NCBI GenBank assembly: GCA_021819035.1
Contig: JAKASL010000002.1
Location: 357,672-421,671, forward strand
Reading direction: 5' to 3'
DNA from: an archaeon
GTDB taxonomy: Archaea; Thermoproteota; Nitrososphaeria; Nitrososphaerales; Gagatemarchaeaceae
DNA: 64,000 nt
The translations under genes were made by a program, and so were the position numbers. Under the pieces are notes generated by a model. The model was given only the letters and a program-made list of their open reading frames with translations, ran no database searches and was not told the origin of the DNA. Shown here one piece after another: positions 40,074-47,847 of this stretch (position 1 is the first letter of the stretch; each line of letters opens with the position of its first letter).

Positions 40074-40505
40074 CTACCCTTGCTGGCTTCGGGCCATGAG
40101 GCTGTTCAGGGCTTCCCTGTCCGAGTTCAACCTCTGCGCTATCTCGTTCCTCTGGTTCACCAGCGAGATGAGCGTCTTTTCTATCTCCCTCCCCCTCTCT
40201 TCGAGGATAGCCACCGCCTCGTCCCGGGGCTTTTCGACCACCAGATTGGCTCCGATGCTGACCAGGACCCGCTCCGTCTCCGGGGGGCTGGACCTGAGCA
40301 TGATCCCTCCGCCGACCTGTGTGAGCACCTCGCCGGGAGACTGGCCGGACAGCCCCTTTATTGCGTCTAGGGCTGCCCTGCCTTCGAGCATCGCCCGTTC
40401 GAGGAGATTCTGCCTCGCCGAGAGTTCGTTGTAGGTCCCTTCGAGGACCCTCAGCTCGACCACGAGGGCGTTGACCGCGTCTTCGGCAGTGGACTGTTCG
40501 CTCAT
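40074..40505 (-). CDS. pfdA: prefoldin alpha subunit
   Basis: 143 residues: two long coiled-coil arms (VVELRVLEGTYNELSARQNL; the second with KTLISLVNQRNEIAQRLNS) joined by a beta section with VLTQVGGGIMLRS and VLVSIGANLVVEK. Six-subunit prefoldin hands unfolded proteins to the thermosome. ATG 40505 is used; TTG 40520 overlaps the eif6 stop as TTGA and may be the true start. In related archaea a small rpl18a (LX) gene often sits between eif6 and pfdA; here there is no space for one. Confidence 0.92.
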   Translation of the reverse strand: MSEQSTAEDAVNALVVELRVLEGTYNELSARQNLLERAMLEGRAALDAIKGLSGQSPGEVLTQVGGGIMLRSSPPETERVLVSIGANLVVEKPRDEAVAILEERGREIEKTLISLVNQRNEIAQRLNSDREALNSLMARSQQG

Positions 40506-40516
40506 CTCAGTTGTTT

Positions 40517-41182
40517 TCAAACGCTCAGCGCCCGCGTTATAAACACAAGCTCGGGCCCCGTCGTCTGGCTCCCGGCTATGGCGTTACCCGAGTTGGCCAC
40601 CAGTCCGGAGGAGACATATGGGACCCCGCTGTTGACAGACGTAGGATAGGCGTCCACCCCCAGCGCAGACCCGAGACGGGCGACCTCTGCCTCGTCGAGG
40701 CCCGGGTACACGGCCGCACCGCGGTTGGTGGCCACCGCGAGGGAGCCCACCTGGTAGTATTCGCCTATGGCGCCCTGCGTCACCTCGGTCCCCAGGACGT
40801 CCCTGACCTGGGCCAGCGCCCTCGAGTCCAGGGCCGGGGAGGCGAACGCCCTTCTGTCGTTGGCGACGACCAGGTTGCCCACCGCGGTCAGCTTGGAATC
40901 TAGGCGGGAGACGTTCAGGCCTGTGCCGTCCCTGATCTCCTTGACCTCGAAGTCTTCCGCAAGCCTGGACACAAGGACGCCGTTGCCGTTCATGGAGGCG
41001 AGGGCCCCCAGCAGCCTTGACTCCCCGATCGAGGCGGGGACTGCAGAGACGTGGAGGTTCTCGCAGAGCTTGTCCGTCTTCGTCTGCGCCAGCCCCTTGG
41101 GGACGAGCAGGAACCTGTCGTTCGCCCGCAGGAAGATCCCTATGTTGGGGCTACGGTATATGTCCATCAGGTGGAGACCCAT
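40517..41182 (-). CDS. eif6: translation initiation factor aIF6
   Basis: 221 residues (216 from the inner ATG 41167). Pentein-fold repeats with SPNIGIFLRANDRFLLVP, ASMNGNGVLVSRLAED, VLGTEVTQGAIGEYYQVGSL and NSGVPYVSSGLVAN are visible. It binds the large subunit and prevents subunit joining. It lies 4 nt after rpl31e and overlaps pfdA if that starts at TTG 40520. No unusual features. Confidence 0.92.
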   Translation of the reverse strand: MGLHLMDIYRSPNIGIFLRANDRFLLVPKGLAQTKTDKLCENLHVSAVPASIGESRLLGALASMNGNGVLVSRLAEDFEVKEIRDGTGLNVSRLDSKLTAVGNLVVANDRRAFASPALDSRALAQVRDVLGTEVTQGAIGEYYQVGSLAVATNRGAAVYPGLDEAEVARLGSALGVDAYPTSVNSGVPYVSSGLVANSGNAIAGSQTTGPELVFITRALSV

Positions 41183-41186
41183 CGGG

Positions 41187-41468
41187 TCACACTTGTTCTG
41201 ACTCTGGGAGGCTGACCGTGACTACGCCGTCCTCGTCCCTCTCCATCTCCAGGGTGATGCGCCGCGGAGGGTGCTTGATCCCCCTGGCCCAGATCAGTTC
41301 GTTGACCTCGGAGTCTATGCTGACTTGGTTGGCCTTCATGTGGCGGGTCACGAACTCCCTTATGACAGCTATCGCCTTCTTCGCCCGCCTGTAGGGAGGG
41401 GCTTCGTAGACGACCCCCAGCGGGACGACATAGGTCCGGGTCAGCTCTTCCATTCGCTCTTCAGACAC
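41187..41468 (-). CDS. rpl31e: ribosomal protein L31e
   Basis: 93 residues, complete: RTYVVPLGVVYEAPPYRRA, KKAIAVIREFVTRHMKANQV and WARGIKHPPRRITLEME are all recognisable L31e segments. It lies near the peptide exit tunnel of the large subunit. GTG 41468 starts 6 nt after the rpl39e stop. Gene order rpl39e-rpl31e-eif6 is the standard archaeal one. Confidence 0.94.
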   Translation of the reverse strand: MSEERMEELTRTYVVPLGVVYEAPPYRRAKKAIAVIREFVTRHMKANQVSIDSEVNELIWARGIKHPPRRITLEMERDEDGVVTVSLPESEQV

Positions 41469-41474
41469 TCATGA

Positions 41475-41633
41475 TCACCTGAGCTTCAGCTTGCGCTGCC
41501 TCCAGTACCTCCGCTTGGGGTTTGACCTGACCTTCCGGTTGGTCCTGACTATCACCCAGGTGGGGACCGAGCGTGCCTGCTTCCCGGCCTTCGTGAGCCT
41601 GTTCTTCTTCGAGGTGTCTTTCACTCTTGCCAA
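41475..41633 (-). CDS. rpl39e: ribosomal protein L39e
   Basis: 52 residues, very basic, beginning [20 protein letters not shown] and continuing with the L39e core [20 protein letters not shown]. It lines the exit tunnel. TTG 41633 is the start, 1 nt after the PDCD5 gene stop, and it ends 6 nt before rpl31e. The Trp in PTWVIVRTN and the [12 protein letters not shown] end match the family closely. Confidence 0.93.
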   Translation of the reverse strand: MARVKDTSKKNRLTKAGKQARSVPTWVIVRTNRKVRSNPKRRYWRQRKLKLR

Positions 41634-41634
41634 C

Positions 41635-41907
41635 TCAGATCCTCCTTATCTTGATTTCACGCTTCTTCTCCTGCAGAGCGCCGAGCATCTGCTTGACCTG
41701 CTCGTCGTCGACTGGCTTTCTGAGCTTCCCAGACGAAGCCAGCTGGATGACGTACTCCTCGATCGAGCCTGCGAGGTCGGGCCTGACCATCTTCACGTTG
41801 GCCAGGCGCTGCCTGGCGTCGGAGGTCAGGGCCATCCTCAGGGCCGCTTCCCTCATCATCTTCCGCTCCGCGGCTTCCTTGTCAGGCTGCTTCTGCTGCT
41901 CGGACAT
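41635..41907 (-). CDS. PDCD5-family DNA-binding protein
   Basis: 90 residues: an acidic, flexible N-terminus, then the three-helix PDCD5 core ([59 protein letters not shown]). Archaeal members bind DNA or ribosome-associated partners; the precise role is unknown. ATG 41907 starts 2 nt after the S19e gene. Its constant place in the ribosomal protein cluster suggests a link to translation. Confidence 0.9.
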   Translation of the reverse strand: MSEQQKQPDKEAAERKMMREAALRMALTSDARQRLANVKMVRPDLAGSIEEYVIQLASSGKLRKPVDDEQVKQMLGALQEKKREIKIRRI

Positions 41908-41909
41908 CT

Positions 41910-42362
41910 CTAGGCGTACCTCTCGAGCGTTTTGTTCTCCTTGCTGAGAGCCGTGAAGAGCTCGTTGCTGACCTTGTCGAGCATGGCGCGCCCCTTGGAG
42001 GTGAGGACCCTCCCCTTGGGGGTCTTGGAGACCAGCTCTGCCTGCTCCAGCTGCCTCAATATGACCCTGATGGAGGAACCTCCGGCGTCCCTGTGGTGCT
42101 TGGGGAAGTAGTGCAGCGCCTTGCTCCCGCCGTAGGCGCGCTCCAGGTCGCTCAGCCCGACCGGGCCGTGGAGGTATACTTTCCGAAGCAGCGAAGCGGC
42201 CCTAGAGAACCACCAGTCAGAGTTGGTCGGGGGGCGCTCGGCGTGGGAGCCTGTCTTGACGAACTTCGCCCAGTCGGGCTCCTGGACTGACGAGAGCGAC
42301 TTCATCTGCTCCGCTAGGGCGGAGATGAGCTTCCCTGATGGGACGTCGTGGGCACTGACCAT
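41910..42362 (-). CDS. rps19e: ribosomal protein S19e
   Basis: 150 residues. Winged-helix-like core with WWFSRAASLLRKVYLHGPVG near residue 50, YGGSKALHYFPKHHRDAGGS near residue 77, and LRQLEQAELVSKTPKGRVLT. A small-subunit protein needed for 30S maturation. ATG 42362 has CTTAAATACC about 44 nt upstream, so this gene may have its own promoter inside the interval after rnp4 and start the ribosomal run. Confidence 0.93.
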   Translation of the reverse strand: MVSAHDVPSGKLISALAEQMKSLSSVQEPDWAKFVKTGSHAERPPTNSDWWFSRAASLLRKVYLHGPVGLSDLERAYGGSKALHYFPKHHRDAGGSSIRVILRQLEQAELVSKTPKGRVLTSKGRAMLDKVSNELFTALSKENKTLERYA

Positions 42363-42403
42363 AACGTTTCACGCGGTGAATTTCGAGCCCTGCTAGATGG
42401 TAT

Positions 42404-42712
42404 TTAAGCTTCCTTCACTACTTTGCGATTTACGTGGCCGCAGTCGAGGCAGGTCACCCGGATCACTGTCAGCTTCCCGTGGCCGAGGCGGACCCTGGCG
42501 TTTACCCCGGGGACGAGGAGGCCCTTGCACCCGTGGCACGTGAAGGAGCGGAGGTGCGGCTCGAGGCGTACGTTGAACTTGAGCTTCACCTTCCGGGCGA
42601 GGGTCGCCTGGGCCTTGGCCATGGCAGGGTCGGTGTGGGACAGGCTGACCGCGGACTCCGTCAGCGCCTTCACCACGGAGGCCGCCTCCATCTTCGCGCC
42701 GCGCCGCTTCAC
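42404..42712 (-). CDS. rnp4: ribonuclease P protein component 4 (Rpr2)
   Basis: 102 residues: N-terminal helices (KALTESAVSLSHTDPAMAKA), then a zinc ribbon with CHGCKGLLVPGVNARVRLGH and CLDCGHVNRK. It joins the archaeal RNase P enzyme with Rnp1-3 and L7Ae. GTG 42712 is the start; the TATA-like element at 42731-42741 is about 24 nt upstream and also serves nep1 in the other direction. Ahead of rps19e on the same strand. Confidence 0.88.
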   Translation of the reverse strand: MKRRGAKMEAASVVKALTESAVSLSHTDPAMAKAQATLARKVKLKFNVRLEPHLRSFTCHGCKGLLVPGVNARVRLGHGKLTVIRVTCLDCGHVNRKVVKEA

Positions 42713-42730
42713 GCCCGCCGGGGGCCGCAG

Positions 42731-42741
42731 AAGGTCTTAAC
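42731..42741. promoter_or_regulatory. TATA-like element shared by rnp4 and nep1
   Basis: AAGGTCTTAAC lies about 24 nt before rnp4 GTG 42712 (minus) and 31 nt before nep1 TTG 42767 (plus). It is the only AT-rich spot in the GC-rich 54-bp interval between the two starts. Confidence 0.4.
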
Positions 42742-42766
42742 CGTGCGCCCAGGGGCGTGGAAGGGG

Positions 42767-43438
42767 TTGCTGAGCTTCGTCCTGGCGGAGTCTGGGCTGG
42801 AGCTGGTCCCAAATGAGCTTTGGAGAAAGCCCGCTGTGGCGGCCGACGCCAGACGCAGAGGGAAGGAGCCTGGAGGGATACTCCTAGACAGGAGCTTTCA
42901 CCACTCTGCGATGGCGGGTCTGAGAGAAGCCGAGAAGAGGGGGAGGCCCGATCTGGTGCACGCCGCCCTCCTCAGTGTGACGGGGGCGCCGCTGTACCTG
43001 GAGGGGAGGGCGGAGGTGCTGGTCCACACAAGCACAGGGATGGTTGTGGAGATCGCCGAGAAGACCAGAGTCCCAAAGAACTACATCAGGTTCAGGGGGT
43101 TGATGGAGGAGGCGCTCGGAGGAAGGTCGGAGGGGGGGCTGGTGCGGGCGCGTCCCATGGGGATGAGGGAGCTGGTCGGGGACCTGCGGCCAGACAGGGT
43201 CTTTGGGCTGTCGGTCCTGGGGAGGCAGGAGACTGCGGAGGGACTCGCGAGGGAGGTGGCTTCACTGAAAGCCCCGGCCGTCGTCGTGGGGGGGTTCCCA
43301 AGGGGGCACTTCTCCAAGGAGACGATGGCCATCATAAACGAGCTGGTGAGGATCGATCTCAGGCCCCTGGAAGCCCACGTGGTCGCGGCGAGGGTGGTCT
43401 ACGAGGTCGAGAAGGCAGAGGGCGAATTCAAGGATTAA
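42767..43438 (+). CDS. nep1: rRNA small-subunit pseudouridine N1-methyltransferase Nep1
   Basis: 223 residues. SFVLAESGLELVPNELW is the family start, GILLDRSFHHSAMAGL near residue 47 the SAM/RNA-binding region, RPDLVHAALLSVTGAPLYLE, HTSTGMVVEIAEKTRVPKNY, and the knot with VVVGGFPRGHFSKE. It methylates a pseudouridine in helix 35 of 16S rRNA. The frame is open much further upstream, but TTG 42767 fits the family N-terminus and lies 31 nt after the TATA-like element. Confidence 0.9.
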   Translation: MLSFVLAESGLELVPNELWRKPAVAADARRRGKEPGGILLDRSFHHSAMAGLREAEKRGRPDLVHAALLSVTGAPLYLEGRAEVLVHTSTGMVVEIAEKTRVPKNYIRFRGLMEEALGGRSEGGLVRARPMGMRELVGDLRPDRVFGLSVLGRQETAEGLAREVASLKAPAVVVGGFPRGHFSKETMAIINELVRIDLRPLEAHVVAARVVYEVEKAEGEFKD

Positions 43439-43466
43439 AAACTCATGCTGGCGCTCGCCCGGTCGT

Positions 43467-43559
43467 GCGGTCGTCGTCCAGTTCTCTCTGAGAGGACAGT
43501 CTGGTCTAGGACATCAGCCCTCCAAGCTGGTAACCCGGGTTCAAATCCCGGCGACCGCA
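43467..43559 (+). tRNA. tRNA-Gly(TCC) with D-loop insertion and C33
   Basis: Acceptor GCGGTCG (43467-43473) pairs with CGACCGC (43552-43558), then A. D-stem GTCC/GGAC; anticodon arm TCAGC-CCTCCAA-GCTGG with TCC at 43521-43523; T-arm CCGGG-TTCAAAT-CCCGG. The 93-nt gene has about 19 extra bases in the D-loop (43482-43500), which can fold into a small hairpin and are flanked by CCAG and CTGG: a probable non-canonical intron. Position 33, nearly always T, is C (43520). ATTAAAAAC at about 43434-43442 is the TATA box. Confidence 0.88.
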
Positions 43560-43999
43560 TGCCTCCTTCTCTCTCTTTGTTGAGTTTCATTGTTATCAGG
43601 AGTGTGTCAGGGTTAGTTATATTACGGTCAGAGCTCGTTAAAGTAGAAGCGTTGGCATGGTTTATGCGAGCAAGCTCCTCAGTGCTGGGGGGAAGTCGAA
43701 CATCGCGGAAGCCTTCCTGAAGGCCCGGCGGTTGTCTGTTACTGCTTTTTCAAGGGCGCCGGAATCGTGGAGAAGTCGCCAGGCTTCACGCAGCAGTTGG
43801 CGACTCGAACGCGAATTCCAAAGCTCCGTTGTCGATTGTGTCCCAGAGAATTGTCCCTTCCTCACATATCTCAGTATCTTTACCATGCTAATCAGTGTGG
43901 TACAAGGGCTATTTGGGGCACAGATGAACTGAATGGTGCAAGGAAGCCATTGATTTATCTTGAATAGGCTTTAAATGACAAGTGGCTACTCCTCAATCT
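43560..43999 (+). other. start of decayed segment after tRNA-Gly; no convincing gene
   Basis: Open frames of 60-90 codons exist on both strands, for example one from ATG 43657, but none matches a family and they overlap one another. A scrap with two close cysteines (LRCRLCPREL near 43822) could be a gene remnant. GGCTTTAAATGAC near 43968-43980 is the TATA box of the following gene, 26 nt before ATG 44000. Confidence 0.4.
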
Positions 44000-44497
44000 A
44001 TGACCGCCTTGTCAAAGCGTGACGCAGAAATAGTCAAGGACCTCCTTGCTACTCGCGCTGAAATCGCCGCTCGTCTATTATCGGAGAAACTGGGAATCGT
44101 TCCGAGCACCGTTCCGCCCACATCTCGAGAATGGGGAAAGGGGTACTTGTCAATACTATACTCATCGACCTTGGAGAAATATGGCTGGAGACAGATAGAA
44201 TTACTTATTTCCACGGCAGGCGGAACAACAATAAGCTTAGGGAAGGAGTTGCTAAAACGTGAAGATGTCGCTTACGTTGCAAGGACCATAGGACAGTTTA
44301 ACATTGACCTGAAGGTCGAGGTATTCGTCCGAAGTAATGACGATCTTATCAGTCTAATCGAAGAGGTGAAGGCTATGGATGGGGTCAGGGAATTGGTTTG
44401 GAGCGAGATTATTGAAATCGTGGGTAGAACGAACCATATACCCGCGCAAGTGCTCGAAGCGCTGAAGGCAAAAGCGGCAGTAAAACCGCTGAGGTAG
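44000..44497 (+). CDS. Lrp/AsnC-like regulator with RAM domain
   Basis: 165 residues. The N-terminal third (MTALSKRDAEIVKDLLATRA, then EIAARLLSEKLGIVPSTVPP) is HTH-like with a partly eroded Lrp pattern. The rest is a RAM-type effector domain (LLISTAGGTTISLGKELLKR; FNIDLKVEVFVRSNDDLISL; GVRELVWSEIIEIVG). It may regulate amino-acid genes. ATG 44000 is chosen over GTG 43982 by the TATA spacing. It is less GC-rich than the core genes and lies inside the tRNA-Gly island, so it was probably acquired; it is the only intact gene there. Confidence 0.65.
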   Translation: MTALSKRDAEIVKDLLATRAEIAARLLSEKLGIVPSTVPPTSREWGKGYLSILYSSTLEKYGWRQIELLISTAGGTTISLGKELLKREDVAYVARTIGQFNIDLKVEVFVRSNDDLISLIEEVKAMDGVRELVWSEIIEIVGRTNHIPAQVLEALKAKAAVKPLR

Positions 44498-44628
44498 AAA
44501 GGAGCGAATGGCAGACCTTCCAGACGGTATGTCTTCTTACGTGGTCTGATGGGCCTGTCCTTCGGGCCCCTCTGGTGCCATTCTCAAAACAACGAATTAT
44601 GCCTTGGTTGCCAGGGGATACCGCTCAT

Positions 44629-45778
44629 CTAGGCGGGTTCGCTTTCCAGACATACTTGATAGAGATCACGTATGCGACCGGATAGGTTGCCACTGCCCCT
44701 ACGATTGTCCCCGAGAGTGGTGAAACCTCGAAAGTCGCCAATGGGAGGAGCTGGACCACTACAATGCCCTTGTTTCCGGTCCCGCTCACGGTCTGAAACT
44801 TCAGGAGTCTTCTGAATTTACTTGTCCGCCTTTTCGCCTTCTAGGGTCTTCAGCACGTGAACCGTAATTCGCTCGTTGATGAAGAAAGAGGCCTAGACGC
44901 CAATCAGGAGCGAGAGGATATCCAACCCGAGGAGCCCGGGCGAGGCGAAGCTTGCGTACGAGAGACTCACCATCCCATAAAAGCCGAGGAGACCGATGGT
45001 CAGAACCATTTCGGTGACCCCGAAGCCTACTACGCCCGCTATCGCGAACCTGAATGTCTTCACGACTGGATAGCGCTCCTCAAGCTTCACTAACCCCTTC
45101 CTGAATGAGGCCGCAAACGATTCCGGGGCCCTACCTGTGCTTGCGTCAGAACCTGCTTCCCGGGGTGTCTGACTGGAACCTCTGGTGGCTTTGCGCACAA
45201 AGAATATGAAAAGGATGACGGTTATCCCCAGAAGGACCCGATACATGGCTACTCGCCACAGGACAATGGGCGCCCATGAAGAGAATCCGTAGGCATTGGT
45301 GAGGTAAGACTGCATCGCGGGTTCGATAATCCCAGCGCCACCTATCGACATCTGGATCTGGCCGATGGCGACCACGCCTTAGGCTGCAAGGGTTGCGGAG
45401 ATCGGGTCGATCTTCGGCCCTGAGGCGTTCAAGACAATCCAGAGAGCCGCACCGCCCAAGTCCTCGACAACGGTCAGGCCGACAGCCTTGACCACGACGG
45501 GCAGAGTGCTTCTGCTGACGATTGCGCAGGCTGCGAGCGCAAAATTCAGGGATCCGACGACGGCACGGGGATAGGACCCTCTGCTCTTGCCCCCCCTATC
45601 GGATAGGGCGAAAAAGTGAAGACGGAACGGGAACCCTGATGCCTTTTAGGGCCGGGATTATGAAAATGACGGTGTACCTGACGGCCAAAATCGTGGCAAC
45701 CAGGAGTATCAGTAACCCAATCGCAACTACACCTCTCGAGAGGGCGTAGACCGCAGCCATTAGGGCGGAGACCGGCAC
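44629..45778 (-). pseudogene. flippase (YbhN/AglD-like) fused to GtrA, pseudogene
   Basis: The longest open part (44893-45375) joins the end of an LPG-synthase-type membrane domain (SIGGAGIIEPAMQSYL, LWRVAMYRVLLGITVI) to the start of a GtrA domain (FRFAIAGVVGFGVTEMVLTI). Upstream, after a stop, LNFALAACAIVSRSTLPVVV and a first helix near 45650-45770 complete the flippase. Downstream, past TAG at 44894 and a frameshift, ASFFINERITV and VAYVISIKYVWK complete GtrA. At least two stops and two frameshifts make it dead. Both domains act on polyprenyl-linked glycans. Confidence 0.6.
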
Positions 45779-45856
45779 CGGAAAGCATCTTGCCCCCGTC
45801 CATCCCCTTTCCCTTCAGCCAGGCGGTACGTAAGAAGGCGTCCATGCCCGTCGCCA

Positions 45857-46453
45857 GTGGCCATGTCCACGACAAAGCGATCCGCATACGGCAGGCCCCA
45901 ATCCGCGGAGGTCGTGTCTGGAGGCACCTTGGCCGCGATTGGGATTTTCATCAACGGGCTCGCATACTCTTCAGGTCAGGGAGTAGGCTCCAGCCTTTCG
46001 GGGAGCGTGCTCGCACTGGTCAGAATCGCAACAACCATCTCGACCGGATTTTCGATCTACTTCGCTAGGCATGCCATAACTGATGAAAAAGTGATTCGCT
46101 AATCGCAGGATTCTGGATACTTCGCATCTTTCGGCGTCTTAGCATTTGGTCTTCTGATCGACCTTCATTCCCTTGCGGCGATCCCGCTGCCACCCAGCCA
46201 GCTATACCCAGTCGGCGCGGGCATCCTCGTATCTGTCGGTGAGATATTCTCGCACCTTGCCTTCGGTGGGATACGAGATAGTCCGCCTGTTGTGCGGGAC
46301 GCCACGGTCGCCGTGCTTTCCTTGTTTGGCCTCAGAGAGTATGATCTCCTAGCTATGCTAGGAATCGCTCTGCTGGCAGTCGGTCTTCTCGTCTTGAACT
46401 ATTCCGAACAACCCGGTTGTGCGCGCGCAGCCAAGAACTCGTCACAGATTTGA
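45857..46453 (+). pseudogene. membrane protein with one in-frame stop
   Basis: A single frame runs from ATG 45857 to TGA 46453, broken only by TAA at 46100. It contains GGTLAAIGIFINGLAYSSG, VRIATTISTGFSIYFARH, then after the stop FASFGVLAFGLLIDLHSLAA, VGAGILVSVGEIFSHLAFGG and LAMLGIALLAVGLLVL: four or five membrane helices. I do not know the family. One stop in about 200 codons suggests recent loss or a sequence error. It faces the flippase-GtrA pseudogene inside the tRNA-Gly island. Confidence 0.45.
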
Positions 46454-46460
46454 ACCCGCA

Positions 46461-46492
46461 GGTTCAAATTTCAGGCGACCACATGCCTCCTT
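46461..46492 (+). repeat. degraded copy of tRNA-Gly 3' end (att-like)
   Basis: The bases GGTTCAAAT, GGCGACC, CATGCCTCCTT follow in the same order and spacing as at 43539-43571, that is, from the T-loop of tRNA-Gly through its 3' end and 11 bases beyond, with a few mismatches and one indel. The same orientation and 2.9-kb spacing fit a past integration into the tRNA 3' end. Confidence 0.6.
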
Positions 46493-46569
46493 TTGGCAAG
46501 GGGCTTGGGAGTTCGAATCCTCGCAAAAAGATCGGCCGGGCCGAGGTTGCGGGCGCACTTGTAAAACCG

Positions 46570-47694
46570 TCAAATCGGCGGCTTCGGTGGAAAAACCAAC
46601 CCTACGATACGGTTCTTAAGTTGGTGGAGTCCGTCTCCTCGTTTGGCTGAGATTGTAATCGAGGCGAAGTCACTGAAGATTGGCTCCTGCTCAATTCGGC
46701 GCTTGCGCTCATCCTCAATACGATCAATCTTGTTGAGCACCAAAAGTGTCTTCTTCGGGTCGACTTCCAACCCGAACAGAGTCTCCCTGCAACTTTCTAG
46801 CTTTATCCTGATGCTTTCCACCGGCTCACCTGCGTCTATCAAAAGAAGGATGAGGTCCGCGTATCTGAGCTCGTCCAGCGTAGATTTGAACGACTCGAAC
46901 ATATACGGCGGAAGCCTCGAAATGAAGCCCACGGTATCGGACAGCATTATCTTCTTTCTCGAATCTGCGAAGGCGACGGCTCTCGTCGTCGTGCTGAGAG
47001 TCGTGAAGAGTTTAGGCGACTCTTCCTTCGACTCGGAAGCAAGCCTGTTGAAGAGCGTCGTTTTTCCACTACTGGTGTAACCCGCGAGCGAGACGAACGG
47101 CATGTTGAGTTTTCGTCGTTCGACGGTGTAAAGCTCCCTGTTAGTGCGGCTCTTCTCTAGCTTCTGTCCTATCAGGACCATCTGGCGCTTCAGGGCCCTG
47201 ATCTTGACGTCGACCGCCGACTCGCCCATCCCGGAGAAGCCTGCCCTCTCACCCTTCACGGAAAATCTAACTGCGTCTTTCGCGCGGGGCATCTCGTATC
47301 GAAGCTCCGCCAGTCGGACCTGCAGCTTCGCCTCCGTCGTGTTCGCCCTCCTTGCGAAGATGTTCAAGACTAGCCTCTCCCGGTCAACGACCTCAGCCTG
47401 CGTCACTTTAGAGAGGTTGTTCGCCTGAGACGACGTGACGCTTTCGTCTATGATGATTGTCTTGGACCCGTTTTCTGCGACGATTTCCTGCAGCTCTTGG
47501 GCCTTGCCTACGCCGATTCCGTATTCGGACCTGATTATCTGCTTCTGCGTGATCACTTCTTGGACCCTATAGCCCGCGGCCTCGGCTAGTTCCAGGATCT
47601 CCTGCCGGCTGAATCGGTCTGGGTATGTGATTACGGTTGCCTTTTCGTCTGACCCTCTCCTTCCAAGGAGAGCGTTTTCGGCTGTATGGTGCAC
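46570..47694 (-). CDS. hflX: ribosome-associated GTPase HflX
   Basis: 374 residues. N-terminal HflX domain (SEYGIGVGKAQELQEIVAEN; IIIDESVTSSQANNLSKVTQ; VDRERLVLNIFARRANTTEA), then the G domain: VSLAGYTSSGKTTLFNRLAS near residue 203, TTLSTTTRAV (switch I), SDTVGFISRLPPYMFESFKS, VLNKIDRI and ITISAKRGDGL. It binds large ribosomal subunits and can split stalled ribosomes. GTG 47694 is the start. It begins just after the tRNA-Gly island, so it is the next core gene. Confidence 0.92.
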   Translation of the reverse strand: MHHTAENALLGRRGSDEKATVITYPDRFSRQEILELAEAAGYRVQEVITQKQIIRSEYGIGVGKAQELQEIVAENGSKTIIIDESVTSSQANNLSKVTQAEVVDRERLVLNIFARRANTTEAKLQVRLAELRYEMPRAKDAVRFSVKGERAGFSGMGESAVDVKIRALKRQMVLIGQKLEKSRTNRELYTVERRKLNMPFVSLAGYTSSGKTTLFNRLASESKEESPKLFTTLSTTTRAVAFADSRKKIMLSDTVGFISRLPPYMFESFKSTLDELRYADLILLLIDAGEPVESIRIKLESCRETLFGLEVDPKKTLLVLNKIDRIEDERKRRIEQEPIFSDFASITISAKRGDGLHQLKNRIVGLVFPPKPPI

Positions 47695-47847
47695 CGTGGT
47701 TGCCTCCTGCTCAGCGGCCGTAGTACTGGCCCGTGCATCTATGGTGAGACCCGACGGGGTTGTATGGAGTCCACCGAGTTCCGGTCCTCATCCAGATAAT
47801 CTCCTGGCCGCATCTGTTGCAATGATGACTTTCCGACCGTGGCATTT

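Noticed and set aside
43657..43932. 91-codon frame starting MVYASKLLSAGG after tRNA-Gly
   Set aside because: No family, and an equally long frame lies antisense to it; left as possible debris only.
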